A stretch of 64,000 nucleotides of DNA from contig NZ_BAFC01000025.1 in the NCBI RefSeq assembly GCF_000248055.1, positions 1 through 64,000 of the forward strand. The letters run 5' to 3'. The first letter of the stretch is position 1; each line of letters begins with the position of its first letter. A program made the position numbers and the translations under genes. Shown one piece after another: positions 8,350-16,257 of the stretch. The notes under the pieces are model-generated. The model ran no database searches and was not told the DNA's origin. It saw only the letters and a program-made list of their open reading frames with translations. Source of the stretch: Gordonia sputi NBRC 100414 (lineage in GTDB: Bacteria > Actinomycetota > Actinomycetes > Mycobacteriales > Mycobacteriaceae).

Positions 8350-9867
8350 CTACAGCGCCTTGAGCTCCTCGATGACCTCGGCGACCGACTTCTTCGCGTC
8401 GCCGAACAGCATCGACGTCTGCTCCGCGGTGAACAGCGGATTGTCGATGCCTGCGTAACCCGAACTCATCGAACGCTTGAGAACGATGACCGATCGGGAC
8501 TGGTCGACGTTGAGGATCGGCATTCCGTGAATCGGCGACGACGGGTCGTTGCGCGCCGCCGGGTTGGTCACGTCGTTGGCGCCGATGACGATGGTGACGT
8601 CGGTGCGAGTGAACTCGCCGTTGATGTCGTCCATCTCCTTCATCGAGTCGTACGGTACGTCGGCCTCGGCCAGCAGCACGTTCATATGGCCGGGCATACG
8701 ACCCGCGACCGGGTGGATCGCGTACTTGACCTCGACGCCCTTGTCCTCCAACAGGTCTGCCATTTCCTTGACGGTGTGCTGCGCCTGGGCGACAGCGAGA
8801 CCGTATCCCGGAACGACGACAACCTGATTGGCATAGGCCATCTGGATCGCGGCGTCGGCAGCCGAGGTGGCCTTGACCGTTCCGCCAGCACCACCGGCAA
8901 CACCCGCGGCACCGGCGTCGCCTCCACCGAAGGACCCGAAGATGATGGCGGGAATGGAGCGGTTCATCGCCTTGGCCATGAGCATGGTCAGGATCGAACC
9001 CGACGCTCCGACGATCATGCCCGCGACGATCATCGCCTGATTGTTCAGCGCGAGACCCGCAGCGGCAGCGGACAATCCGGTGAGTGCGTTGAGTAACGAG
9101 ATGACGACGGGCATGTCGGCGCCGCCGATGGGGAACACCACGAACAGACCCATCAGACCCGCGACGACGAGCAGGATGACGATCCAGTACCACGGGGTCG
9201 CGTTGGTCGAGCTCGCCTTCACACCGATGACCACGGCCACCGCTACGGCCACGATCGCCAGCACGACGTTGGCGACCTGGAACAGCTTGGCCGCTGCGAC
9301 GAGCTTCTTCTCGAGGTTCTTGTTGAGCAGTTCCTGCAGCTTCGCGAAGGCGACCAGCGAACCCCAGAAGGAGATCGAACCGATGATCGCCGCGAAGAGC
9401 GATCCCACGATCACGGCCACGTTCGGCTCGTGCGGCACCTGGGTGAAGCCGTCGTACTCGATGTACTCGGCCCACGCGATGAGCGCGACCGTACCGCCGC
9501 CGACGCCGTTGAAGAGCGCGACCAACTGCGGCATCGCCGTCATCTTGGTCTTGAGCGCCGGCGGGATGCCCAGTGCGACACCGATCGCGAGACCGATGGC
9601 GATCAGCACCCAGTTGACTGTCGGGACACCGACGTCGCCTGCGTTGTTGTAGACGCTGAGCAGGGTCGCGACGATCGCGATGCCCATACCCGTTGCGGCG
9701 ATCCAGTTTCCGCGCACAGCGGTCTTGGGACCTGTCAGTCCCATGAGTCCGTAGATGAACAGCGAGAAGGAGACGATGTAGAGAGCCGTGACGCCGTAGC
9801 CCAGGCCTTCGGAGACCTGACCCGTCGACTCGCTCGCCAGTACCGTCGAGGCGAGGATGGCGCTCAC
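8350..9867 (-). CDS. pntB: NAD(P) transhydrogenase subunit beta
   Basis: Beta subunit of proton-translocating transhydrogenase, which uses the proton gradient to reduce NADP+ with NADH. The 505-residue protein has about nine membrane helices over residues 1-270 and a C-terminal NADP(H)-binding domain III from about 320, with VVPGYGLAVAQAQ, a GRMPGHMNVLLAEA loop and the terminal GYAGIDNPLF motif. It starts with GTG, overlapping the pntAb stop in GTGA, so the two are translationally coupled. Third gene of pntAa-pntAb-pntB, the split arrangement seen in mycobacteria. All signature motifs look intact. Confidence 0.97.
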   Translation of the reverse strand: MSAILASTVLASESTGQVSEGLGYGVTALYIVSFSLFIYGLMGLTGPKTAVRGNWIAATGMGIAIVATLLSVYNNAGDVGVPTVNWVLIAIGLAIGVALGIPPALKTKMTAMPQLVALFNGVGGGTVALIAWAEYIEYDGFTQVPHEPNVAVIVGSLFAAIIGSISFWGSLVAFAKLQELLNKNLEKKLVAAAKLFQVANVVLAIVAVAVAVVIGVKASSTNATPWYWIVILLVVAGLMGLFVVFPIGGADMPVVISLLNALTGLSAAAAGLALNNQAMIVAGMIVGASGSILTMLMAKAMNRSIPAIIFGSFGGGDAGAAGVAGGAGGTVKATSAADAAIQMAYANQVVVVPGYGLAVAQAQHTVKEMADLLEDKGVEVKYAIHPVAGRMPGHMNVLLAEADVPYDSMKEMDDINGEFTRTDVTIVIGANDVTNPAARNDPSSPIHGMPILNVDQSRSVIVLKRSMSSGYAGIDNPLFTAEQTSMLFGDAKKSVAEVIEELKAL

Positions 9868-10169
9868 TTGGCAGACTCCTTCTTACCCTTGAACATTCCG
9901 AGCATGCGGTCGGTGACGAGGAAGCCGCCGACCACGTTGAGCGTGCCGAAGATCAGCGCGACGAACGCGATGGTGCGGGTGCCCCAATTGGCATCTGCCG
10001 GAAGCGAACCCAGCACCACCAGCGCACCGAGCACGACGATGCCGTGAATGGCGTTGGTACCGGACATGAGTGGGGTGTGCAGCGTGTTGGGCACCTTGGA
10101 GATGACCGCGAAGCCGACGAATCCCGCGAGAACGAGAATGGCGATGTTCGCCATGAGACCGGTGTACAT
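9864..10169 (-). CDS. pntAb: NAD(P) transhydrogenase subunit alpha part 2 (membrane)
   Basis: Membrane part of the split alpha subunit, 101 residues from the chosen ATG, with about three hydrophobic helices and the typical SKVPNTLHTPLMSGTNAIHG segment. It joins PntAa and PntB to form the proton channel. The ATG at 10169 was chosen over the longer frame because a GGAGGTGAAGG ribosome site lies just upstream and because it overlaps the pntAa stop by one base (TGATG), a sign of coupled translation. Confidence 0.95.
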   Translation of the reverse strand: MYTGLMANIAILVLAGFVGFAVISKVPNTLHTPLMSGTNAIHGIVVLGALVVLGSLPADANWGTRTIAFVALIFGTLNVVGGFLVTDRMLGMFKGKKESAK

Positions 10170-11266
10170 CAGGCCTTCACCTCCGAACTGGTCGACGTCG
10201 ACCCGGTCACGCATGCGGATGCGATGACCTCATCGTCGAAATCGGGTGTGATGGCGCCGTTCTCGTCGAGCATCAGCTCGATCAGCGCCTGCAGGTTCTT
10301 CGAGTAGAGCTCGCTCGCGTGCTCGGGCATCGTCGCCGGCAGGTTCAGCGGCGACGTGATGGTGACGTCGTGCTTGACGACGGTCTGTCCCGGTTCGGTC
10401 AGCTCGCAGTTACCGCCGGTTTCACCCGCGAGGTCGACGACGACGCTGCCGGGCTTCATACCCTCGACGGCAGCGGCGGTGACCAGGCGAGGTGCCGGGC
10501 GTCCCGGCACCAGTGCGGTGGTGATGACGATGTCGAAACCCTTGATCGCGTCTTCGAGCGCCTGCTGCTGCTTGGCACGCTCGTCGTCGGTGAGTTCACG
10601 GGCGTATCCGCCCTCACCCGCGGCGTCGATTCCCAGATCGAGCCACTGAGCGCCGACCGAACGGACCTGCTCGGCCACCTCGGGTCGCACGTCGTAGCCG
10701 GTGGTCCGGCCGCCGAGGCGCTTGGCGGTTGCCAGCGCCTGCAGACCCGCGACACCCACGCCGAGCACCAGCACGGTCGCGGGCTTGACGGTACCGGCCG
10801 CGGTGGTGAGCATCGGGAAGAATCGCGTCGACTTGTCGGCCGCGACGACGACCGACTTGTAGCCGCTCACGTTGGCCTGCGAGCTCAGCGCGTCCATGAC
10901 CTGCGCGCGCGAGATACGCGGAATCGCCTCGACGGCGTATGCCTCTACGCCTGCTTCCTTCAGCGCACCGACCTTGGTGTCGGCATTGCGCGGTGCCAAG
11001 AAGCCGATCAGCTTCTGGCCGCGACGCAACTTGGCGATCTCGGCATCGCTCGGCGGTGACACACGAAGCACCACATCCGCCGCGTACGGATCGCCGATCG
11101 TTGCTCCCGCCTCGACGTATGCGTCGTCGGGGATCAACGCCTCCACACCGGCACCCGATTCGACGGTTACCGGCACTCCCTTACCTACCAGCGTCGCAAC
11201 GACCTTCGGGACGAGCGCCACGCGACGCTCACCCTCGGCCGTTTCGCGCACGACTCCCACACTCAT
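10169..11266 (-). CDS. pntAa: NAD(P) transhydrogenase subunit alpha part 1 (NAD-binding)
   Basis: Soluble NAD(H)-binding domain I of transhydrogenase, 365 residues, alanine-dehydrogenase-like fold. It shows the N-terminal GVVRETAEGERRVAL motif, the catalytic-loop region FLAPRNA, a Rossmann GVGVAGLQALATAKRLG nucleotide site and the VVDLAGETGGNCE motif. ATG 11266 gives the canonical N-terminus; a weak GAAGAA element precedes it. First gene of the operon, with pntAb and pntB overlapping downstream. Supplies NADPH, consistent with the redox enzymes elsewhere in the window. Confidence 0.96.
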   Translation of the reverse strand: MSVGVVRETAEGERRVALVPKVVATLVGKGVPVTVESGAGVEALIPDDAYVEAGATIGDPYAADVVLRVSPPSDAEIAKLRRGQKLIGFLAPRNADTKVGALKEAGVEAYAVEAIPRISRAQVMDALSSQANVSGYKSVVVAADKSTRFFPMLTTAAGTVKPATVLVLGVGVAGLQALATAKRLGGRTTGYDVRPEVAEQVRSVGAQWLDLGIDAAGEGGYARELTDDERAKQQQALEDAIKGFDIVITTALVPGRPAPRLVTAAAVEGMKPGSVVVDLAGETGGNCELTEPGQTVVKHDVTITSPLNLPATMPEHASELYSKNLQALIELMLDENGAITPDFDDEVIASACVTGSTSTSSEVKA

Positions 11267-11503
11267 GTTGTCTGTTTCTTCTCTGTCTTCTTCGGCACTG
11301 GTCTTGGTCAGTACTCGATCTTGTTTTGGGTACGAGCGCACGGCGATCCGCGGGTTTACTCCTCCGGTCACAACGTATGGCGCCTCGTCGGGGCGCGTTC
11401 GTCAATGAGGTGGTCATCCGCACGCCGCGCCCGCTCGAAATTCGGTGCGACGAACATAGCATGACCTCATCAGACGCAGATCACGCCGTTGAATTGCTCA
11501 CTT

Positions 11504-12892
11504 TTACTTGACGTTGCCGGTTGCCCACCGAACGATACGGGCGACCAAGTCGCCGACGGGGTCTTCGTGGACCGCTGCGGGCGCAGTGTCGGCGGCTGCG
11601 GGAAGCTGGTCAGGGTTTGTGCGAGCAGGGGTTGTGGGAGCAGGGTTTGTGCGAGCAGGGGGCGCCGAGGCCGACACCGCCTGATCGCCCACCTCCTGAT
11701 CGCGAGGGGTCGGCGCCGCGCTGGTGTTCTGCGGCGGCTGCCACGTCTTACCCTGTGCCGCGAGGGCGTCCGGGTCGGTGACCGGTACCTGCAGTCCCAA
11801 CGCGTCGTACAGAGCAACCTGGATCTCGCGCGGTGTCGGCAGCTTCTCGCCTGCATTCATCGACGCCTCACCCGGCTCCGGTACGGGGACCAGAGTGTCG
11901 AGCGCGTCGTCGAATTCTGGTGGAACGGGTATGCCCAGGCTGCGCAGAAAGATCCCCTGCGGATTGCCGCCGTCGAGGACCACGTAGGTGGTGTTGCCGA
12001 CCTCCTTCGTCGAGACCACCTGATACTGGTTCACCAGGTTGCCCTTTTGTCCGTGGATCGTGGCGCCGGGCAAGAAGTAGAAAGCGGAGGCCAACGGATG
12101 CGCGAGGGGATTTCCCAAGCCGCACACCGAGTCTCCGCGCACGCAGTAGGAAATGACCCGAATGTCGCCGGTACTCGATTCGTCGCGCGGACCGTTCGTG
12201 TAGGCACCGGGGATGACGCTGGGTATGACCGTTTCGATGCCTGTGTTGGGAAATCGCGAGTCGGCGCCGACCAGCACGACGACGTTGGCATCCGGGATCG
12301 CGTCCGCGTCTCCCGCCAAGTACTTCTGGTGGAGTTGGTAGGCGACGTTCATCGCGATGGACCCGCTCTGCGAGTAGCCATTGAGAACGATGGTGCCCGA
12401 TTTACCGCGATCAACCCATGCCCGCTCGGCGTCAGCGACGCCGTCGGCGGTGCCGATGTCGACCGAATCGTTGTAGGTGCCGTTGCCGGTGAGATCGAAC
12501 TCCTTGTTGCCGACAACGACCCCGAAGGCCGCAGGGTATTGCACGACAGGGATTTTCGGATTGTAGGAGCCCGCGCCATGCGGTGCGTCGTAGAACCCGA
12601 CGTCGACCGTGCGGCCGTATTGGTCGCCTCCCATCGGGGAACCTGCGCCGCCGATCACCGTCGAACTGATCGGTGTGAAATCGCTGGTGCCGGGGATGAG
12701 GACCACCGTCGAATCTTCTCCGAGACCCTCCGGGAGCCAGCTGGGTTTGTCCCGGATCGGCGTCGGCTCATACCAGGACGAGGGGAACTGCACGGGATTC
12801 GACGCGCTTGTCGACGCCGCGCTCGCGGTGCCGGGTGTCAGCAGCATGGCCGCAGCGCACACCGCGAGTCCAGAAGTGATGATTCTGTGCAT
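11504..12892 (-). CDS. Secreted PE-PPE/cutinase-like serine hydrolase
   Basis: A 462-residue secreted protein with a clear signal peptide (residues 1 to about 26, ending TASAA). The body matches the PE-PPE alpha/beta-hydrolase domain related to cutinases: LIPGTSDFTP near the start, nucleophile serine in GYSQSG, DSRFPNTG and a C-terminal GNPLAHPLASAFYF region. The last 90 residues are Pro/Ala/Thr-rich and low complexity. Members act as esterases on lipids at the cell surface of mycolic-acid bacteria. The matching DNA near 11600-11660 holds short direct repeats encoding the tail. Specific substrate unknown. Confidence 0.82.
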   Translation of the reverse strand: MHRIITSGLAVCAAAMLLTPGTASAASTSASNPVQFPSSWYEPTPIRDKPSWLPEGLGEDSTVVLIPGTSDFTPISSTVIGGAGSPMGGDQYGRTVDVGFYDAPHGAGSYNPKIPVVQYPAAFGVVVGNKEFDLTGNGTYNDSVDIGTADGVADAERAWVDRGKSGTIVLNGYSQSGSIAMNVAYQLHQKYLAGDADAIPDANVVVLVGADSRFPNTGIETVIPSVIPGAYTNGPRDESSTGDIRVISYCVRGDSVCGLGNPLAHPLASAFYFLPGATIHGQKGNLVNQYQVVSTKEVGNTTYVVLDGGNPQGIFLRSLGIPVPPEFDDALDTLVPVPEPGEASMNAGEKLPTPREIQVALYDALGLQVPVTDPDALAAQGKTWQPPQNTSAAPTPRDQEVGDQAVSASAPPARTNPAPTTPARTNPDQLPAAADTAPAAVHEDPVGDLVARIVRWATGNVK

Positions 12893-12977
12893 GTGACCCC
12901 ACCCTCCACGTGTGCTGCGTCGAAGGGTAGCCCCCGGCTGTCGCCTCCCGCGCGCGGCAACCCCTGGCGCATCCTGC

Positions 12978-14621
12978 TCAGCCGACGGTGTAGTCGCGAG
13001 AATCGAGTCCGGTCGCGCCGTCGGGAACCGGATCGGCCTCGGTCTCGGTCTGTGCCTTGCCGTTTTTGTCGATGGCGCGGCATTCGACGGTGTGCTTGCC
13101 GCTCGTCGCCTGCCAGGTGAACTTCCACTGGCGCCAGGTGTCGATGCTGTACTCGGTTGCCAGTTGCGCGTCCTGCCAGGGCCCGCGGTCGATACGAACC
13201 TGCACGGCGGAGATACCCGTGTGTTGCGCCCACGCCGTCCCGGCGATGATCACCTCGCCGGGGTTGACCGAGCCGCCCGCGGGACGATCGATGCGCGACG
13301 CGAGTTTGATCGGACCAAGCGCCGACCACCCGCGCGTGGTCCAGTACGCCTGGGCGTCGGAGAAGCGGGTGAGCTCCCAATCGGTCACCCACTTCGTCGC
13401 CGACACATACCCGTACAGGCCCGGAATCACTTGTCGCACAGGGAATCCGTGTTCGATCGGCAGCGGCTCGCCGTTCATCGCGACGGCGAGCAGCGCGTCC
13501 CGCTTGTCGGTGATCGCCGATACGGGCGTGCCCGCGGTCCAGCCGTCTGAGCTCGTCGAGAACAACATGTCGGCGCCCGGGCGCACGCCTGCCCTGTCGA
13601 GGAGAGTCTTCATCGGCACGCCGAGCCAGCGTGCATTGCCGATGAGATCGCCGCCGACCTCGTTGGACACGCAGGTCAACGTCACGACGCGTTCGGTCAT
13701 GGGCATGGCGAGCAGTTCGTCCCAGGTGAGGGTGAACTCCTCGTCGACGAGGCCGTGCACCCGCAGCGTCCAGTCCGTGGTGGTCAGTTGAGGCACCTGT
13801 AGGGCGGTGTCGATGCGGTAGAACGACGCGTTGTCGGTGACGTACGTCGTCGCGCCCTGCACACCGATGTCGGCGCCCGCGGGGATCGGCGGTGCCGGTG
13901 AGGCGGGGGCGGGCAGCTTGATCCCTGCGCGATCGGCGACGGTGCGCGCGGCGTCGGCAAGGAGTTTGCGGCCGACGGCGCCGACGGCGATGGCTGCGAC
14001 CGCGATTCCCGCAGCCGTCAGGACGAAGCGCCGTGGGACCCCGGACTGTTGCTCGTCGTCCTGTTGCTCGTCGTCGTAGGTGTCTTGCGTGGCGTCGAGT
14101 TGTCGTAGGAGCAGTCGCAGCACCCCGATACCGACGACCCCGGCGAGCAGCGACGGAATGATGTAGGCGCCGCTCGAACCCGACCGGTTGAGTGCCGCGA
14201 CCACCCCGACCACCGCGAACACTCCGATCACGACGCAGCCGAAGGGAGGTCGACGCCGCTCCAGCACGCCCGTTGCCGCTGCGAGGACGACGATGATCAG
14301 CGCCATCCCGGTGAACAGGGCGGTCTTGTCCGACGTACCGAAGGTGCCGATCGCCCACTCACGGACCGCCTGCGGCGTGTGGTCGACGACCGTCGAGCCG
14401 ACGGCGAAGAATGGCGAACTGTTCTCCGAGATCGGAACCGCACACAACTCGCCAACGGCGAGGCCCGCACCGACCGCGATCAGCCCGGCGACCGCTGCGG
14501 GGCCGTCATGAGTCGACGGTCGACGGTTGTCGTCGACGTCAGGTCTGGTGAGGGTTCGTCCCGAGGACACACTCCTTGATACCTCTCGAGCCTGAGGAGA
14601 GAGCAAACGCAGGACCCCCAA
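12978..14621 (-). CDS. Membrane-anchored molybdopterin-dependent oxidoreductase (sulfite oxidase family)
   Basis: Up to 547 residues. About five hydrophobic helices lie in residues 40-240, followed by an extracytoplasmic sulfite-oxidase-type molybdopterin domain (about 270-440) and a C-terminal Mo-dimerisation-like domain. The molybdenum-ligating cysteine is in TCVSNEVGG, followed by GVPMKTLL and SSDGWTAG, and RQVIPGLYGYVSATKWV, all typical of YedY/sulfite-oxidase-like enzymes. Electron partners and substrate are unknown. The start is unsure: TTG 14621 is the longest; GTG 14570 follows AAGGAG too closely. It is divergent from the flavoprotein gene, and the KstR-type box lies 4 nt upstream of the TTG. 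Confidence 0.85.
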   Translation of the reverse strand: MGVLRLLSPQAREVSRSVSSGRTLTRPDVDDNRRPSTHDGPAAVAGLIAVGAGLAVGELCAVPISENSSPFFAVGSTVVDHTPQAVREWAIGTFGTSDKTALFTGMALIIVVLAAATGVLERRRPPFGCVVIGVFAVVGVVAALNRSGSSGAYIIPSLLAGVVGIGVLRLLLRQLDATQDTYDDEQQDDEQQSGVPRRFVLTAAGIAVAAIAVGAVGRKLLADAARTVADRAGIKLPAPASPAPPIPAGADIGVQGATTYVTDNASFYRIDTALQVPQLTTTDWTLRVHGLVDEEFTLTWDELLAMPMTERVVTLTCVSNEVGGDLIGNARWLGVPMKTLLDRAGVRPGADMLFSTSSDGWTAGTPVSAITDKRDALLAVAMNGEPLPIEHGFPVRQVIPGLYGYVSATKWVTDWELTRFSDAQAYWTTRGWSALGPIKLASRIDRPAGGSVNPGEVIIAGTAWAQHTGISAVQVRIDRGPWQDAQLATEYSIDTWRQWKFTWQATSGKHTVECRAIDKNGKAQTETEADPVPDGATGLDSRDYTVG

Positions 14622-14624
14622 TCA

Positions 14625-14640
14625 CTAGAACACGTTCTAG
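14625..14640. promoter_or_regulatory. KstR-type operator
   Basis: The palindrome CTAGAACACGTTCTAG (7-bp arms, 2-bp centre) contains TAGAACACGTTCTA, an exact match to the published KstR pattern TnnAACnnGTTnnA. It lies 22 nt before the flavoprotein ATG and just upstream of its -10 hexamer, so a bound TetR-type repressor would block that promoter. KstR controls cholesterol and steroid catabolism genes in mycobacteria and rhodococci; that this organism's KstR binds here is inference. Confidence 0.75.
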
Positions 14641-14649
14641 TTTTTGGTC

Positions 14650-14655
14650 TACGCT
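14650..14655 (+). promoter_or_regulatory. -10 element of the flavoprotein gene
   Basis: TACGCT fits TAnnnT and is followed by 7 nt and then the ATG at 14663, suggesting a leaderless mRNA. The expected -35 region falls inside the KstR-type palindrome. Confidence 0.5.
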
Positions 14656-14662
14656 AACCCGC

Positions 14663-16129
14663 ATGGCTGACGGCACACGGATTCCCGACACCCTCTCCCT
14701 CGGCGCGGTGACGCAGTTCAGCGACGAGGTCGACGTCGTGGTAATCGGACTGGGCATCGCAGGCGGATGCGCCGCGGTGGAGGCGGCGTCGAACGGGGCA
14801 CGCGTTCTGGTCCTCGAACGTGCTGCGGCGGCAGGCGGAACGACGGCGCTCGCGGGCGGACACTTCTACCTCGGCGGCGGTACGGCGGTCCAGAAGGCCA
14901 CCGGGCACGACGATTCCGCCGAGGAGATGGAGCGGTACATCACCGCGGTCTCCAGCGATCCGGAGCCGGACAAGATCCATGCGTACTGCGTCGACAGCGT
15001 CGAGCATTTCGACTGGCTCGAGGCTCTCGGCTTCCAGTTCGAGCGCAGCTATTACCCGGAGAAGGCCGTCGTCCAGCCCGAGACGCAGGGTCTGATGTAC
15101 ACCGGCAACGAGAAGGTGTGGCCGTTCAACACCATGGCCGTTCCCGCCCCGCGTGGGCACAAGGTTCCGGTCCCCGGCGACACGGGCGGTGCCGCGATGA
15201 TCGTCGAGTTGCTGGTGAAACGTCTCGCCGACCTCGGGGTGGAGGTGCGCTACGAAACCGGCGCGCGGCAACTCGTCGTCGACGACGGCGCTGTCGCCGG
15301 AGTCGCGTGGCACAGCCCCGGCAGCGGCGACGGGGTGATCAGGGCTAAGGGTGTGGTCATCGCCGCGGGAGGGTTCGTGATGAACTCCGACATGGTCGCC
15401 GAGAACGTACCGTGGCTCACCGAGAAGCCGTATGTCCTAGGCAATACCTACGACGACGGCCTCGGACTCCGCATGGGCGTCTCGGTGGGTGCCGAACTCA
15501 AGCACATGGATCAGGCCTTCTGCACCGCACCTGTGTATCCGCCCGCCATTCTGCTGACCGGGATCGCGGTGAACAAGAACGGCGATCGCTTTGTCGCGGA
15601 GGACTCCTACCACTCACGGACGTCGAGTTTCGTTCTCGAACAACCAGATTCGACGGCATACCTGATCGTCGACGAAGCGCACATGAAGCGGCCGCGCATG
15701 CCGCTGGTGCCGTTTGTCGACGGCTACGAGACGATCGCGGAAGCCGAACAGGCGCTTGGCATTCCGACCGGAAAACTCCAGGCGAGCCTCGATCGGTACA
15801 ACGAGAACGCCGCGCGCGGAGAGGACCCGGACTTCCACAAGGCACCCGAATACCTTGCGCCGCAGGACAAGGGGCCCTGGGCGGTCTTCGACATGAGCCT
15901 CGGTAAGGCGATGTACGCGGGGTTCACACTCGGCGGCATGGCAACCTCGGTCGACGGCGAGGTGCTCGACGCCGCCGGCGCCGCGATTCCCGGACTCTAC
16001 GCAGCGGGCGCGGGCGCGGCGAACATCGCGCAGGACAGCAAGGGCTACGCCAGCGGAACACAACTGGGCGAGGGTTCGTACTTCGGACGCCGCGCCGGAC
16101 GCCACGCCGCCGCGCTGCCCCACCGCTGA
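14663..16129 (+). CDS. FAD-dependent oxidoreductase (3-ketosteroid dehydrogenase/fumarate reductase family)
   Basis: A 488-residue flavoprotein. FAD-binding dinucleotide motif GLGIAGGCAAVEAAS is near residue 30, followed by LVLERAAAAGGTT and GGHFYLGGG. The C-terminus has GLYAAGAGAANIAQD and SGTQLGEGSYFGR, the FAD-closing motif of the KstD/fumarate-reductase family. It is a little shorter than usual KstD proteins (about 510-565), so a steroid or other substrate is not proven. The KstR-type palindrome in its promoter supports a steroid-linked role. The ATG at 14663 is consistent with a leaderless start. Its stop codon lies in the intergenic GCTGATCGAGC repeat shared with the convergent copA gene. 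Confidence 0.85.
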   Translation: MADGTRIPDTLSLGAVTQFSDEVDVVVIGLGIAGGCAAVEAASNGARVLVLERAAAAGGTTALAGGHFYLGGGTAVQKATGHDDSAEEMERYITAVSSDPEPDKIHAYCVDSVEHFDWLEALGFQFERSYYPEKAVVQPETQGLMYTGNEKVWPFNTMAVPAPRGHKVPVPGDTGGAAMIVELLVKRLADLGVEVRYETGARQLVVDDGAVAGVAWHSPGSGDGVIRAKGVVIAAGGFVMNSDMVAENVPWLTEKPYVLGNTYDDGLGLRMGVSVGAELKHMDQAFCTAPVYPPAILLTGIAVNKNGDRFVAEDSYHSRTSSFVLEQPDSTAYLIVDEAHMKRPRMPLVPFVDGYETIAEAEQALGIPTGKLQASLDRYNENAARGEDPDFHKAPEYLAPQDKGPWAVFDMSLGKAMYAGFTLGGMATSVDGEVLDAAGAAIPGLYAAGAGAANIAQDSKGYASGTQLGEGSYFGRRAGRHAAALPHR

Positions 16130-16257
16130 TCGAGCCACCCCACCCGCCGACCGAGCTGCAACACCGCTGATCGAGCCGTTCCCGTTGATCGAGCCTGTCG
16201 AGATCACCCCACCCGCCGATCGAGCTGCACCCCCGCTGATCGAGCTTGTCGAGATCA
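16125..16257. repeat. Intergenic GATCGAGC repeat array between convergent genes
   Basis: Five copies of a unit built on GATCGAGC, separated by C-rich spacers; the last copy is the longer form that continues with TTGTCGAGATCA. The same family recurs at 53208-53289. The first copy contains the TGA stop of the flavoprotein gene and the last copy contains, on the other strand, the TGA stop of copA. The element can fold and may act as a two-way terminator. Confidence 0.8.

Noticed and set aside
11489..13120. A 543-codon plus-strand frame
   Set aside because: Antisense to the PE-PPE hydrolase, which has a signal peptide and catalytic motifs on the other strand.
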